Source: Kitasatospora sp. GP82
GTDB taxonomy: Bacteria; Actinomycetota; Actinomycetes; Streptomycetales; Streptomycetaceae
Reading direction: 5' to 3'
NCBI RefSeq assembly: GCF_029892105.1
Contig: NZ_JARZAJ010000013.1
Span: 1-64,000 of the forward strand
Length of the DNA: 64,000 nt
Below the pieces are notes generated by a model that was not told where the DNA came from, ran no database searches, and saw only the letters and a list, made by a program, of their open reading frames with translations. Position numbers and translations under genes: made by a program. Of the stretch, positions 18,882 to 29,574 are shown piece after piece; within the stretch, counting starts at the first letter, position 1; each line of letters starts with the position of its first letter.

Positions 18882-20844
18882 TCTGCTCATCCCCTTCGAG
18901 TGTTCCGATCGCCGCGAACAGCACATCCGCCAACTGGGCCGCCTTGAAAGGCAGTCCGCGCACCTGGTTGTAGGACTGGGCGTCCACCAGGTACCTGGCG
19001 CGCAGCAGCAGGGCCAGCTGGCCCAGGTTCATCTCGGGCACGATGACCCGGTCGTACGCCTTCAGTACCGCACCGAGGTTGGCGGGGAAGGGGTTCAGGT
19101 TCCGCAGGTGCGCCTGGGCGACCTTGCCGCCGTCGGCCCTGACCCGCCGGACGGCCGCGGTGATCGGCCCGTAGGTCGAGCCCCAGCCGATCACCAGCAC
19201 CCGCGCCTCACCGCTCGGATCGTCAACCTCCAGCGGTGGCACGGTGATTCCGTCCACCTTGGACTTCCGGGTGCGGACCATGAAGTCGTGGTTGGCCGGG
19301 TCGTAGGAGATGTTCCCGGTGCCGTCCTGCTTCTCGATTCCGCCGATCCGGTGCTCAAGGCCGGGGGTGCCGGGGATCGCCCACGGGCGGGCCAGGGTCT
19401 GCGGGTCGCGCTTGTACGGCCAGAAGACCTCGCTGCCGTCCTCCAGGGTGTGGTTCGGACCGGTGGCGAACTCCGCCCGCAGGTCGGGGAGTTCCTCGAC
19501 CTCGGGGATCCGCCACGGCTCGGAGCCGTTGGCCAGGTAGCCGTCGGAGAGCAGCATCACCGGGGTGCGGTAGGTGACGGCGATCCGGGCGGCCTCCAGG
19601 GCGGCGTCGAAGCAGTCGGCCGGGGTCGAGGGGGCCACGATCGGCACCGGAGCCTCGCCGTTGCGGCCGAACATCGCCTGCAGCAGGTCGGCCTGCTCGG
19701 TCTTGGTCGGCAGACCCGTGGAGGGGCCGCCGCGCTGGATGTCGACCACCAGCAGCGGCAGTTCGAGCGAGACGGCGAGCCCGATGGTCTCCGACTTGAG
19801 CGCCACACCGGGGCCCGAGGTGGTGGTGACCCCGAGCGCACCGCCGAAGGCCGCCCCGAGCGCGGCGCCGATCCCGGCGATCTCGTCCTCGGCCTGGAAG
19901 GTGCGCACGCCGAAGTTCTTGTGCTTGCTCAGCTCGTGCAGGATGTCCGAGGCCGGGGTGATCGGGTACGAGCCCAGGAAGAGCGGCAGTCCGGAGCGCT
20001 GGGAAGCGGCGATCAGACCGTAGGAGAGCGCCAGGTTGCCGGAGATGTTCCGGTACGTCCCGGCGGGCAGCTCGGCAGGTGAGATCTCGTACGAGACGGC
20101 GAAGCTCTCGGTGGTCTCGCCGAAGTTCCAGCCCGCGCGGAAGGCGCTGATATTGGCCTCGGCGATCTCCGGCTTCTTGGCGAACTTCTGGCGCAGGAAG
20201 GTCTCGGTGCCGTGGGTCGGCCGGTGGTACATCCAGGAGAGCAGGCCGAGCGCGAACATGTTCTTCGCCCGCTCGGCGTCCTTGCGGGCCAGGCCGCTCT
20301 CCTTGAGGGCCTCCAGGGTCAGCGTGGTCAGCGGCACCTTGTGCAGGTGGTACGCCTCCAGCGACTTGTCGGCGAGCGGATCCGCCGCGTAGCCGACCTT
20401 GGCCAGGGCGCGCTTGGTGAACTCGTCGGTGTTGACGATGATCTCCGCGCCGCGCGGCAGATCCGGCAGGTTGGCCTTGAGTGCGGCCGGGTTCATCGCG
20501 ACCAGCACGTTCGGGGCGTCGCCGGGAGTCAGGATGTCGTGGTCGGCAAAGTGCAGCTGGAAGCTGGAGACGCCTGGCAAGGTCCCGGCAGGCGCCCGGA
20601 TCTCGGCCGGGAAGTTCGGCAGTGTGGAGAGGTCGTTGCCGAACGAGGCCGTCTCCGAGGTGAATCGGTCACCGGTGAGCTGCATACCGTCACCCGAGTC
20701 ACCGGCGAACCGGATGATCACCCGGTCCAGCCGCCGGATCGGCTTCGCAGGACGTGACCGCCCACCCGAGGGCGGTGGGGCTGCCCCCTGGCCCTCGCCG
20801 TCCGAGCCGCCCACTGCCTCTGACTGATCGACCTGGCTGGTCAC
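18874..20844 (-). CDS. korA: 2-oxoacid:ferredoxin oxidoreductase, fused gamma-alpha subunit
   Basis: A 656-residue subunit combining the gamma domain (RFAGDSGDGMQLTGDRF near residue 45, to about 220) with the alpha pyrimidine-binding domain (GNLALSYGLIAASQRSG, PITPASDILHELSKH, then TTSGPGVALKSETIGLAVS). This arrangement is typical of actinobacterial KorA, where the KorAB complex works as an oxygen-tolerant route through the oxidative TCA cycle. GTG 20844 has GAGGAGG about 8 nt upstream. The first 35 residues are Gly/Pro-rich and likely disordered. korA and korB overlap by 8 nt and are co-translated. Confidence 0.9.
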
Positions 20845-21059
20845 TACCGCAGACCTCCTCGTGGAGCACCAGCAGCGGGCGTGAGCCGTGTGCCCCGTCC
20901 GCCTGGTGCACCAAAATGCATCCTAAGCTGACCAAGGTTTGACCGAGCCGTAACGTTCCGATGTGTGGCGCTCACTTGGCCGTCATCGGCAACTCGGCTG
21001 CCCCCGTCGGGCAGTTGCCCGGCCGGGGCCTGTGCGCCCTACAAGATCAAGATTACTCT

Positions 21060-21722
21060 TCAGGAGTTGAGGTAGGTGAGTACGGCCAGCACCCGGCGGT
21101 GGTCCTCGGGGCTCTGCGCCAGGCCCAGCTTCTGGAAGATATTGCTGACGTGCTTCTCGACTGCGCCGTCCGAGACCACCAGCTGCTTGGCGACCGCCGC
21201 GTTGGTCCTGCCCTCCGCCATCAGGCCGAGCACCTCCCGCTCGCGCGGGGTCAGGCCCTCCAGGACGTCGCTCCTGCGGCTTCGGCTCAGCAGCTGCTGC
21301 ACCACCTCCGGGTCCAGCGCCGTGCCGCCGCCGGCGACCCGCACCACCGCGTCCACGAACTCCCGGACGTCGGCGACCCGGTCCTTCAGCAGATAGCCCA
21401 CACCCCGGGTGGAACCGGCCAGCAGCTCGCTCGCATAGCGCTCCTCGACGTACTGGGACAGCACCAGCACACCCAGGTCCGGGTAAAGCCCGCGCAGCGT
21501 CACACAGGCACGGACACCCTCGTCGGTGTGGGTCGGGGGCATCCGGACGTCGGCGACCACCGCGTCGGGCAGCGCGGCGGCGGCCGCCAGCTCGTGGATG
21601 GTGCGAAGCAGCGCCTCACCGTCACCGACACCGGCGACGACCTCCAGACCACGGTCGGTGAGCAGCCGGGTCAGCCCCTCCCGCAGGAGTACCGAGTCCT
21701 CGGCAATGACGACGCGCAGCAT
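21060..21722 (-). CDS. NarL/FixJ-type response regulator (orphan)
   Basis: A 220-residue regulator: receiver domain with acidic pocket ED near residues 8-9, phosphoacceptor Asp in VVADVRMP near 57 and Lys in YLLKDR near 111. A LuxR-type DNA-binding helix-turn-helix follows (LTPREREVLGLMAEG, then NAAVAKQLVVSDGAVEKHVS). No histidine kinase gene is adjacent. It lies between korA and the polyprenyl synthase gene on the same strand, but 215 bp upstream and 154 bp downstream are non-coding, so it may be transcribed alone. Confidence 0.9.
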   Translation of the reverse strand: MLRVVIAEDSVLLREGLTRLLTDRGLEVVAGVGDGEALLRTIHELAAAAALPDAVVADVRMPPTHTDEGVRACVTLRGLYPDLGVLVLSQYVEERYASELLAGSTRGVGYLLKDRVADVREFVDAVVRVAGGGTALDPEVVQQLLSRSRRSDVLEGLTPREREVLGLMAEGRTNAAVAKQLVVSDGAVEKHVSNIFQKLGLAQSPEDHRRVLAVLTYLNS

Positions 21723-21876
21723 GGCGGTGGACCCTTCAGATCGGAAGATCGGGCCGCCCAGTCTCCCCCCTGCGGCAGCCCTGCGGGCAGGGCTCCAGGA
21801 CCACGGAGGCCGGCGGACGCACGGGGGCTTTCAGGCGCGCGAGGGCTTACGGGCATCCACTCGGGGGCCCGGGGGG

Positions 21877-22890
21877 TTACATGGTGCGGATGGCTACTGC
21901 GTCGCAGAGGCCCTGGAGGGCATCCTTGGCGGGGCAGTCGGGGAGGGGGGCCAGCAGGGCTCGGGCCTCTTCCGCGTAGCGGAGGGTCTCGCGGCGGGCG
22001 CGCTCCAGCGCGGGGTGCCGACGGAGCAGCCGCAGTGCCTCGCCGTGCAGCTCGTCGTCCTCGGAGAGGTCGAGCTGGAGCAGCTCCCGCAGCCGGGCGT
22101 CCAGCGGGTCGGACTCGTCCACCGGCATCTGCTGGAGCAGCAGGATCGGCAGGGTGGGCACACCCTCCCGCAGATCGGTGCCGGGGGTCTTGCCGGACTC
22201 GTGGCTGTCGCTGGCGATGTCGAGGACGTCGTCCGCGAGCTGGAAGGCGGTGCCCATCCGCTCGCCGTACTGGGTGAGGATCTCGACGATCCACTCCTCG
22301 GCGCCTGCCATCAGTGCGCCGAAGCGGCCGGAGACGGCGATCAGCGAGCCGGTCTTGCCCGCGATGACGTCGAGGTAGTGCTGGAGCGGGTCGTCGCCCG
22401 GGCGGGGGCCCGCGGTCTCCAGGATCTGGCCGGTGACGAGTCGTTCGAAGGCGTCGGCCTGGATCCGGACGGCCTCGGGGCCGAGTTCGGAGAGCACCTG
22501 GGAGGCGCGGGAGAAGAGGAAGTCGCCGGTGAGGATGGCGACGGAGTTGTCCCAGCGGGAGTTGGCGCTGGGGGCGCCCCGGCGAACGGGGGCCTCGTCC
22601 ATCACGTCGTCGTGGTACAGGGTGGCGAGGTGGGTGAGCTCCACGACCACGGCGGAGGGCACGACTCCGGGCGCGTACGGGTCGCCGAACTGCGCGGCCA
22701 GCATGACCAGCAGGGGGCGGAAGCGCTTGCCGCCGGCCTGGATCAGGTGGCTGGCGGTAACCGTGATGAACGGTACGTCGCTCTTGACCGTCTCGGTCAG
22801 CGCCCGTTCCACGGCGTCCATACCGGCCTGGACGTCGCGGGTCAGATCGCGGTCCTGCACGGTCAGCCCGAAGGGCCCGACGACGGTCAC
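21877..22890 (-). CDS. Long-chain polyprenyl diphosphate synthase
   Basis: A trans-isoprenyl diphosphate synthase (337 residues) that elongates allylic diphosphates with isopentenyl diphosphate. Both aspartate-rich motifs are present: LYHDDVMDEA with the basic VRRG after it, and AFQLADDVLDIASD. Also present are GGKRFRPLLV near the N-terminus and GKTGSLIA. Next to nuo and in the same region as mqn genes, it most plausibly makes the menaquinone side chain (heptaprenyl to nonaprenyl); chain length cannot be read by eye with certainty. GTG 22890 is chosen because AGGAG sits 8 nt upstream. It is 170 bp downstream of nuoN and may have its own promoter. Confidence 0.85.
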   Translation of the reverse strand: MTVVGPFGLTVQDRDLTRDVQAGMDAVERALTETVKSDVPFITVTASHLIQAGGKRFRPLLVMLAAQFGDPYAPGVVPSAVVVELTHLATLYHDDVMDEAPVRRGAPSANSRWDNSVAILTGDFLFSRASQVLSELGPEAVRIQADAFERLVTGQILETAGPRPGDDPLQHYLDVIAGKTGSLIAVSGRFGALMAGAEEWIVEILTQYGERMGTAFQLADDVLDIASDSHESGKTPGTDLREGVPTLPILLLQQMPVDESDPLDARLRELLQLDLSEDDELHGEALRLLRRHPALERARRETLRYAEEARALLAPLPDCPAKDALQGLCDAVAIRTM

Positions 22891-23060
22891 GAAGACCACT
22901 CCTGTCCCTGGTCGATCTAGCGGCCTGGTCCCTGAGTGCCGCCGCTGGCCTACAAGGAGGGTATCCGGTCGCGAGTGGATCACTGCACGGGCGTGCGGGT
23001 CCGGGGCCCACTGCGGTCTGCGGCGGGCCCCGGACGGGTGGTGCGTCAGGCGGTATGGCA

Positions 23061-24692
23061 CTAGCGGGCGAAGAACGACGCCTTGCTCGCGAGGTCCAGG
23101 AAGTACTGCGGTGCGAGGCCGAGGACGAGGGTGACCAGCACGCCGAGGCCGATCGCGGTGGCGGTCAGCGGGCTGGGCACGGCCACGGCCGGGCCGCCGG
23201 TCTTCGGGTCGGAGAAGAACATCAGCACGATGACCCGGATGTAGAAGAACGCCGCGATGGCGGAGCTCAGCACACCCACGATCACCAGCGGGGTCGCCCC
23301 GCCCGCCGCCGCGGCCTGGAAGACCGCGAACTTCCCGGTGAATCCGCTGGTAAGCGGGATGCCGGCGAAGGAGAGCAGGAAGAGCGCGAAGACCGCCGCC
23401 ACCAGCGGCGAGCGCCGTCCGAGCCCGGCCCAGCTGGACAGGTGGGTGGCCTCGCCCTTGGAGTCGCGCACCAGTGTCACCACCGCGAAGGCGCCGAGGG
23501 TGACGAAGGAGTACGCGAGCAGGTAGAAGAGCACCGCGCCCAGGCCCTGCCGGTTGGTGGCGATCACACCGGTGAGGATGAACCCGGCGTGTGCGATCGA
23601 GGAGTACGCCAGCAGCCGCTTCACGTCCTGCTGGGTGACGGCCAGGATGGCACCGACCACCATGGTGAGGATCGCCACACCCCACATGACGGGCCGCCAG
23701 TCCCACTTGAGGCCGGGGAAGGCCACGTAGAACAGGCGCAGGAACGCTCCGAAGGCCGCCGTCTTGGTGGCAGCGGCCATGAAGCCGGTGACCGGCGTCG
23801 GCGCGCCCTGGTAGACGTCCGGGGTCCAGGAGTGGAACGGCACCGCGCCGACCTTGAACAGCAGGCCGACCGAGATCATCGCCAGGCCGATCAGCAGCAG
23901 TGCGTCGTTCTGGGTGGTGACGGCCAGCGCCGGGGTCATGGGGGCGACCCCTGACACCACGTCGGCGATGTCGCTGAGCCGGACGCTGCCCGCGTAGCCG
24001 TACAGCAGCGCGGTGCCGAAGAGGAAGAACGCCGAGGCGAAGGCACCGAGCAGGAAGTACTTGACCGCTGCCTCCTGGGAGAGCAGCCGGCGGCGCCGGG
24101 CCAGCGCGCAGAGCAGGTAGAGCGGGAGGGAGAGGACCTCCAGCGCCACGAACATCGTCAGCAGGTCGTTCGCCGCCGGGAAGAGCAGCATGCCGCCGAC
24201 CGCGAACAGGGTGAGCGGGAAGACCTCGGTGGTGGTGAGCCCGGCCTTGGTCGCCTGCCGCTCCTGCTCGCCGCCGGGGACGGACGCGCCCTGGGCCGCG
24301 AAGGCGTCCACGCCATGGCCGTTGAGCTGAGGCTCCAGACGGCGCTCGGCGTAGGTCAGGACGGCCACCACGGCGGAGAGCAGGATGACGCCCTGGAGGA
24401 AGAGCGCCGGACCGTCGATGGCCACCGCCCCCATGGCGAGCAGCCCCGACTTGGTGGTGGCGTGCCCCTGGGCGGCGAGCACCACCACGGCGGCGAAGGA
24501 GCCGGCGAGTCCGAGCAGCGAGATCGTCACCTGGGTGCCGTAGCGCAGGCGCCGGGGCAGGAAGGCCTCGACCAGGATGCCCACGAGCGCGGCGCCGAAG
24601 ACCAGCAGCATCGGGGAGAGCTGGCCGTATTCGATGTGCGGGGCCGGGATGCTGGGACTGTTGCCGCCAGCGGCGGCAAGCCAGTGGCTCAC
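23061..24692 (-). CDS. nuoN: NADH-quinone oxidoreductase subunit N
   Basis: Antiporter-like membrane subunit of complex I, 543 residues, with 14 or more hydrophobic helices. It has the proton-channel signature of the NuoL/M/N family: a conserved Lys in LLFKVGAVPFHSWTPDVYQGAPTP, and KRLLAYSSIAHAGFIL. It is the last gene of the operon. Its ATG overlaps the nuoM stop by 4 nt. It has an insertion of about 15 residues between the third and fourth helix regions (SVPGGEQERQATKAG), common in actinobacteria. Confidence 0.95.
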   Translation of the reverse strand: MSHWLAAAGGNSPSIPAPHIEYGQLSPMLLVFGAALVGILVEAFLPRRLRYGTQVTISLLGLAGSFAAVVVLAAQGHATTKSGLLAMGAVAIDGPALFLQGVILLSAVVAVLTYAERRLEPQLNGHGVDAFAAQGASVPGGEQERQATKAGLTTTEVFPLTLFAVGGMLLFPAANDLLTMFVALEVLSLPLYLLCALARRRRLLSQEAAVKYFLLGAFASAFFLFGTALLYGYAGSVRLSDIADVVSGVAPMTPALAVTTQNDALLLIGLAMISVGLLFKVGAVPFHSWTPDVYQGAPTPVTGFMAAATKTAAFGAFLRLFYVAFPGLKWDWRPVMWGVAILTMVVGAILAVTQQDVKRLLAYSSIAHAGFILTGVIATNRQGLGAVLFYLLAYSFVTLGAFAVVTLVRDSKGEATHLSSWAGLGRRSPLVAAVFALFLLSFAGIPLTSGFTGKFAVFQAAAAGGATPLVIVGVLSSAIAAFFYIRVIVLMFFSDPKTGGPAVAVPSPLTATAIGLGVLVTLVLGLAPQYFLDLASKASFFAR

Positions 24693-26305
24693 TTGTGCTC
24701 ACCTCCGGTGGTGGCGGCGACCGGGTGGGCCGGTGCCGGGTCGGTCTGGTGGACCTGGGAGAGCGTGGCGTCCACCGCCGGGTTGACGAGATCGGTGAGC
24801 GGCTTGGGGTAGACGCCGAGGAACAGCGTCAGTGCCACCAGCGGCGCGACCACCAGCAGTTCGCGCACCTTGAGGTCGGCCATGCCCTCGATCCCGGCCT
24901 TGACCGGTCCTGTCATGGTGCGCTGGTAGAGCAGCAGCGCGTACAGCGCGGCGAGCACGATGCCGAAGGTGGCGGCGATGCCGATCACCGGGTACTTGGA
25001 GAAGGTGCCGACCAGGACCAGGAACTCGCTGACGAACGGCGCCATCCCCGGCAGCGAGAGTGTCGCCAGTCCGCCGATCAGGAAGGTCCCGGCCAGCACC
25101 GGCGCGACCTTCTGCACCCCGCCGAAGTCCGAGATCAGCCGCGAGCCCCGACGGGAGATCAGGAAGCCCGCGACCAGCATCCAGGCGGCGGTGGAGATGC
25201 CGTGGTTGACCATGTAGAGGGTGGCACCGGTCTGTCCCTGGCTGGTGAAGGCGAAGATGCCCATGATGATGAAGCCGAAGTGCGAGATCGAGGCGTAGGC
25301 CACCAGCCGCTTGATGTCCTTCTGGCCGATCGCCAGCAGCGCGCCGTAGACGATCCCGATCAACGAGAGCACCAGGATGTACGGACCGAAGGTGCGCGAG
25401 GCGCCCGGGAAGAGGCCCAGGCAGAACCGCAGCATCGCGAAGGTGCCGACCTTGTCGACGACTGCCGTGATCAGTACGGCGGTTCCGGCGGTGGCCTCGC
25501 CCATCGCGTTCGGCAGCCAGGTGTGCAGCGGCCAGAGCGGGGCCTTGACGGCGAAGGCGAAGAAGAAGCCCAGGAAGAGCACCTTCTCGGCGGTCGGGTC
25601 GATGACCAGCTTGCCGTCGGCGATGGCGCCGGTGAGGGTCGGCAGGTCGAAGGTGGCCTGGCCCTGGTTCTGCGCGATCACGTAAAGGCCGATCACCGCG
25701 GCCAGCATGACCAGGCCGCCGAGCAGGTTGTAGAGCAGGAACTTGACTGCGGCGTACGAGCGTTGGGCACCGGAGTCCGGGCCGCCCGCGCGGTCGCCGA
25801 AGCCGCCGATCAGGAAGTACATCGGGATCAGCATGGCTTCGAAGAAGACGTAGAAGACGAAGATGTCGGTCGCCAGGAAGGAGACCAGCACCATCGCCTC
25901 GACGGCCAGGACCAGGGCGAAGAAGCCCTGGGTGCGCCGGACGTTCTCGAAGGTGCCGTCGGGGTTCCTGATCGGGTCCGCGTCGTGCCAGGAGGCCAGC
26001 ATCACGATCGGCACCAGCACGGCGGTGAGCAGTGCGAGCACGGCCGAGATGCCGTCCACGCCGAGCGAGAAGTTGATCCCGAAGGAGCGGATCCAGCTGT
26101 GGGACTCGGTGAGTTGGTAGCGCGCACCGCCCGGCTCGAAGCCGGCGGCAACGGCGGCCGTCAGCGCCAGGGTGGCCGCCGAGACGGCCAGCGCGATGCC
26201 CTTGGTGGTACGGCGGCGGCCCTGAGAGGACCCGGCCGGAAGCGCGGCGGTGAGCACCGCACCGGCGGCCGGAACGGCACAGGTCGCGGTCAGCAGGTAG
26301 CTCAT
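24689..26305 (-). CDS. nuoM: NADH-quinone oxidoreductase subunit M
   Basis: Second antiporter-like subunit of complex I, 538 residues. Diagnostic stretches are HDADPIRNPDGTFEN, FVFFEAMLIPMYFLIG (with the membrane Glu of the channel), AVKAPLWPLHTWLPNAMGEA and KRLVAYASISHFGFI. Starts at ATG 26305, whose first bases overlap the stop of a 55-codon frame that fills the gap to nuoL. It ends overlapping nuoN (ATGA). The C-terminus (residues about 515-538) is His/Pro-rich. Confidence 0.95.
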   Translation of the reverse strand: MSYLLTATCAVPAAGAVLTAALPAGSSQGRRRTTKGIALAVSAATLALTAAVAAGFEPGGARYQLTESHSWIRSFGINFSLGVDGISAVLALLTAVLVPIVMLASWHDADPIRNPDGTFENVRRTQGFFALVLAVEAMVLVSFLATDIFVFYVFFEAMLIPMYFLIGGFGDRAGGPDSGAQRSYAAVKFLLYNLLGGLVMLAAVIGLYVIAQNQGQATFDLPTLTGAIADGKLVIDPTAEKVLFLGFFFAFAVKAPLWPLHTWLPNAMGEATAGTAVLITAVVDKVGTFAMLRFCLGLFPGASRTFGPYILVLSLIGIVYGALLAIGQKDIKRLVAYASISHFGFIIMGIFAFTSQGQTGATLYMVNHGISTAAWMLVAGFLISRRGSRLISDFGGVQKVAPVLAGTFLIGGLATLSLPGMAPFVSEFLVLVGTFSKYPVIGIAATFGIVLAALYALLLYQRTMTGPVKAGIEGMADLKVRELLVVAPLVALTLFLGVYPKPLTDLVNPAVDATLSQVHQTDPAPAHPVAATTGGEHK

Positions 26306-26469
26306 GGCCTGCCCTCCCGAGGTGTGCAGCCCCGCCCCGGGCCGAAGGGCGCGCCGGTGTCGAAAGGAAGGAGCGAGGAAGCGACCGGCGAAGGAGGGAG
26401 CGCGGGAGCGACGAGTGTCGGCGCCGGATTGGAGCGCCCGGAGGAGGCGAGTGGGCGAGTCACAGTCAT
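26302..26469 (-). CDS. Possible 55-residue coupled small ORF between nuoL and nuoM
   Basis: The 163-bp gap between nuoL and nuoM is spanned exactly by one open frame. Its ATG overlaps the nuoL stop (TGATG) and its TGA overlaps the nuoM ATG (ATGA), the same junction style as the rest of the operon. The product ([20 protein letters not shown]...) is Ser/Pro/Ala-rich with no membrane segment and no family I know. It may be a real peptide, or a frame-preserving linker that keeps ribosomes coupled. Confidence 0.4.
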   Translation of the reverse strand: MTVTRPLASSGRSNPAPTLVAPALPPSPVASSLLPFDTGAPFGPGRGCTPREGRP

Positions 26470-28385
26470 CAGACCGACCTCATCAGGAGAGTGGTGGCGG
26501 CCAGCAGCAGCGCGCCGCCGAACATCGAGAGCGCGTACGAGCGCGCGAACCCGGTCTGGATCCGGCGCAGCCGTCCGGAGATGCCGCCGATGGTGGCGGC
26601 CAGGCCGTTGACGAAGCCGTCGAGACCCTTGCTGTCCAGGTAGACCAGCGAGGCGGTGAGCCCGGAGCCGGGGCGGACCAGGACGGCGTGGTTGAAGTCG
26701 TCCTGGAGCAGGTCGCGGCGGGCCGCCCGGGTGAGCGGCGAGCCGACCGGCGGGGTGACCGGGACGGGCGAGCGCCCGTACATCAGGTACGCGAGGCCGA
26801 CGCCCGCCAGCATGCACACGGTGGTGAGCAGGGTGACGGTGAGCGGCTGGAGCGGCGAGTTGCCCTCGGCGTGGCCGGTGACGGGCTCCAGCCACTTGAG
26901 GAAGGAGCTGTTGAGGGTGAAGAGCCCGCCGGCGAAGACGGAGCCGATGGCGAGGACGATCATCGGCACGGTCATGGTGGACGGGGACTCGTGGGGGTGC
27001 GGCTCCTCGCCGGTCTCCGGGTCGGGCTGCCAGCGCTTCTCGCCGAAGAAGGTCAGGAGCATCACCCGGGTCATGTAGAACGCGGTGACGGCCGCACCGG
27101 TCAGGGCGCAGAGGCCGAGGATCCAGCCCTCGGTGCCGCCCCTGGCGAAGGCCGCCTCGATGATCTTGTCCTTGGAGAAGAAGCCGGACAGGCCGGGGAA
27201 TCCGATGATCGCCAGGTAGCCGAGGCCGAAGGTCACGAAGGTGACCGGCATGTACTTGCGCAGGGCCCCGTAGTGACGCATGTTCACCTCGTCGTCCATG
27301 CCGTGCATGACCGAACCGGCGCCGAGGAAGAGCCCGGCCTTGAAGAAGCCGTGCGTCACCAGGTGCATGATCGCGAAGGCGTATCCGATCGGGCCGAGGC
27401 CCGCCGCCAGCACCATGTAGCCGATCTGCGACATGGTGGAGCCGGCCAGCGCCTTCTTGATGTCGTCCTTGGCGCAACCGACGATCGCACCGAAGAGCAG
27501 CGTGACCGCGCCGACCGCCACCACGGCGGTCTGGGCGTCGGGGGCGAGGTTGAAGATGGCTCCCGACCTGGTGATCAGGTAGACCCCGGCGGTCACCATG
27601 GTGGCCGCGTGGATCAGGGCCGAGACCGGGGTCGGGCCCTCCATCGCGTCCCCGAGCCAGGACTGCAGCGGCACCTGGGCCGACTTGCCGCAGGCCGCCA
27701 GCAGCAGCAGCAGGCCGATCGCCGTCAGCTTGCCCTCGCCCGCCTGCTGGGCTCCCCCGGCCGTGCCTTCCGAGCCGAGGATGGGACCGAAGGCGAAACT
27801 GCCGAACTCGGTGAACATCAGCATGATCGCGATGGACAGGCCCATGTCGCCGACCCGGTTGACGATGAACGCCTTCTTGGCGGCCGTCGCGGCGCTCGGC
27901 TTGTGCTGCCAGAAACCGATCAGCAGGTACGAGGCGAGGCCCACGCCCTCCCAGCCGACGTACAGCAGCAGGTAGTTGTCGGCCAGTACCAGCAGCAGCA
28001 TGGCGGCCAGGAAGAGGTTGAGGTAACCGAAGAAGCGGCGGCGGCGCTCGTCGTGGGCCATGTAGCCCACCGAGTAGAGGTGGATCAGCGTGCCGACACC
28101 GGTGATCAACAGGACGAAGACGATGGACAGTTGGTCGAGCTGGAAGGAGACGTCGGCCTGGAAGCCGTTCACCGGGATCCAGCTGAACAGGCGCTGGTGG
28201 AGCGCGCGTTCCTCCCCCGAGCGGCCCAGCATGTCCAGGAACAGTGCCAGTCCGAAGGCGAAGGAGAGCGCGGCTGCCAGCGTGCCGAGCCAGGGCCCGG
28301 AACGGTCGAGCCTTCGCCCGCCGAGCAGCAGCAGGGCAGCACCGGCGAGCGGAGCCGCGACCAGCAGCGGGATAAGAGAGTTCAC
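26469..28385 (-). CDS. nuoL: NADH-quinone oxidoreductase subunit L
   Basis: Largest antiporter-like subunit of complex I, 638 residues, with about 16 hydrophobic helices, including the distal lateral-helix region before the last one ([19 protein letters not shown]). Signatures are [47 protein letters not shown] and [18 protein letters not shown] 28385 is chosen because GGAGGG lies 6 nt upstream and the residues from there match the family N-terminus ([15 protein letters not shown]); upstream in-frame sequence belongs to nuoK read in another frame. Confidence 0.95.
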   Translation of the reverse strand: MNSLIPLLVAAPLAGAALLLLGGRRLDRSGPWLGTLAAALSFAFGLALFLDMLGRSGEERALHQRLFSWIPVNGFQADVSFQLDQLSIVFVLLITGVGTLIHLYSVGYMAHDERRRRFFGYLNLFLAAMLLLVLADNYLLLYVGWEGVGLASYLLIGFWQHKPSAATAAKKAFIVNRVGDMGLSIAIMLMFTEFGSFAFGPILGSEGTAGGAQQAGEGKLTAIGLLLLLAACGKSAQVPLQSWLGDAMEGPTPVSALIHAATMVTAGVYLITRSGAIFNLAPDAQTAVVAVGAVTLLFGAIVGCAKDDIKKALAGSTMSQIGYMVLAAGLGPIGYAFAIMHLVTHGFFKAGLFLGAGSVMHGMDDEVNMRHYGALRKYMPVTFVTFGLGYLAIIGFPGLSGFFSKDKIIEAAFARGGTEGWILGLCALTGAAVTAFYMTRVMLLTFFGEKRWQPDPETGEEPHPHESPSTMTVPMIVLAIGSVFAGGLFTLNSSFLKWLEPVTGHAEGNSPLQPLTVTLLTTVCMLAGVGLAYLMYGRSPVPVTPPVGSPLTRAARRDLLQDDFNHAVLVRPGSGLTASLVYLDSKGLDGFVNGLAATIGGISGRLRRIQTGFARSYALSMFGGALLLAATTLLMRSV

Positions 28386-28399
28386 CTGTGGCCCTCCGC

Positions 28400-28699
28400 C
28401 TACAGCTTCATCAGGTTGCTGTCGTCGACCGAAGCGGAGTGCCTGGTCCGGAAGATGCTCACGATGATCGCGAGGCCGACCACGACCTCGGCCGCCGCGA
28501 CCACCATGGTGAAGAAGGCGATGATCTGGCCGTCCAGGTTGCCGTGCATCCGGGAGAAGGTGACCAGGGCCAGATTCGACGCGTTGAGCATCAGCTCCAC
28601 ACACATGAACAGCACGATCGCGTTCCGCCTGATCAGCACACCGGACGCACCGATGGTGAACAACAGGGCGGCGAGATAGAGGTAGTTGACGGGATTCAC
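28400..28699 (-). CDS. nuoK: NADH-quinone oxidoreductase subunit K
   Basis: Small 99-residue membrane subunit of complex I with three helices. It carries the conserved buried glutamates in [12 protein letters not shown] and [11 protein letters not shown] needed for proton transfer. GTG 28699 overlaps the nuoJ stop (GTGA). It ends 14 bp before nuoL. Confidence 0.95.
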   Translation of the reverse strand: MNPVNYLYLAALLFTIGASGVLIRRNAIVLFMCVELMLNASNLALVTFSRMHGNLDGQIIAFFTMVVAAAEVVVGLAIIVSIFRTRHSASVDDSNLMKL

Positions 28700-29574
28700 G
28701 CCTCGTCCTCCTCCTGCTTCGGTGCTGCCTGCCGGGGTGCAGCCTTCTTCGGTACGGTCTCCAGCGCCTTGCGCGGACCGGTCACCGGCGGCCGCGCGGA
28801 GGGCGGGCGGCCCAGCCAGTCGGCGGTGGTGGACTCCAGCTCGGCCATCCGCCGGATCATCTGGGGGCTGACGTCGCGGATCTGGCCGCGCTCGCGCAGG
28901 GTGGCCATCACGGAGTCCTCGGCGACGGTGCCGTCCGGCAGCAGGCCGGGGACGTCCACCGCGTTGTGCCGGGCGTACACGCCGGGGGCGGGCAGCGGCG
29001 GCAGCTGGATGTTGTCCTTGACCCGCTGGGCGGCCAGTTCGCGCTGGGTCCTCGGGGTCTTCACATGCTCGCGGTGGGTCAGCACCATGGCGCCGATCGC
29101 GGCGGTGATCAGCAGGGCGCCGGTGAGCTCGAAGGCCCAGACGTACTTGGTGAAGATCAGCCGCGCCAGCCCCTGCGCATTGCCCTCGGCGTTGGCCTCG
29201 GCCAGTCCGGTGAAGTGGCTCAGCCTGGCGTTGGCGATGCCCGCGATCAGCAGGACGCCGAAGCCGAGGCCGCAGAACACGGCGGCGATCCGCTGGCCCT
29301 TCAACTGCTCCTTGAGCGAGTCCGCCGTGGTGACACCGACCAGCATCACCACGAAGAGGAAGAGCATCATGATCGCGCCGGTGTAGACGACGATCTGCAC
29401 CACGCCGAGGAACACCGCGCCCTGCGCCAGGTAGCAGACCGCTAGGGCCAGCATGGTCGCCGCCAGGCAGAGCGCGCTGTGCACGGCCTTGCGCATCAGC
29501 AGCATGCCGAGCGCGCCGCCGACCGCGATCACGGCCAGGATCCAGAACTGGACGGCCTCTCCGCTGGAGGTCAT
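28696..29574 (-). CDS. nuoJ: NADH-quinone oxidoreductase subunit J
   Basis: Membrane subunit with five helices; the pi-bulge helix region is [17 protein letters not shown]. At 292 residues it is about 100 longer than E. coli NuoJ. The extra C-terminal part (from about residue 180) is hydrophilic, with [20 protein letters not shown] and a Lys/Glu-rich tail. Such extensions are usual in actinobacteria and lie in the cytoplasm. ATG 29574 overlaps the nuoI stop. Confidence 0.95.
   Translation of the reverse strand: MTSSGEAVQFWILAVIAVGGALGMLLMRKAVHSALCLAATMLALAVCYLAQGAVFLGVVQIVVYTGAIMMLFLFVVMLVGVTTADSLKEQLKGQRIAAVFCGLGFGVLLIAGIANARLSHFTGLAEANAEGNAQGLARLIFTKYVWAFELTGALLITAAIGAMVLTHREHVKTPRTQRELAAQRVKDNIQLPPLPAPGVYARHNAVDVPGLLPDGTVAEDSVMATLRERGQIRDVSPQMIRRMAELESTTADWLGRPPSARPPVTGPRKALETVPKKAAPRQAAPKQEEDEA

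Noticed and set aside
22891-24702. Long in-frame extension upstream of the polyprenyl synthase
   Set aside because: It is nuoN read out of frame; the sequence becomes protein-like only from GTG 22890, where a ribosome binding site exists.
26306-26468. Transposon scar or IS remnant between nuoL and nuoM
   Set aside because: No terminal inverted repeats or target duplication seen; the open, doubly coupled frame is the stronger signal.
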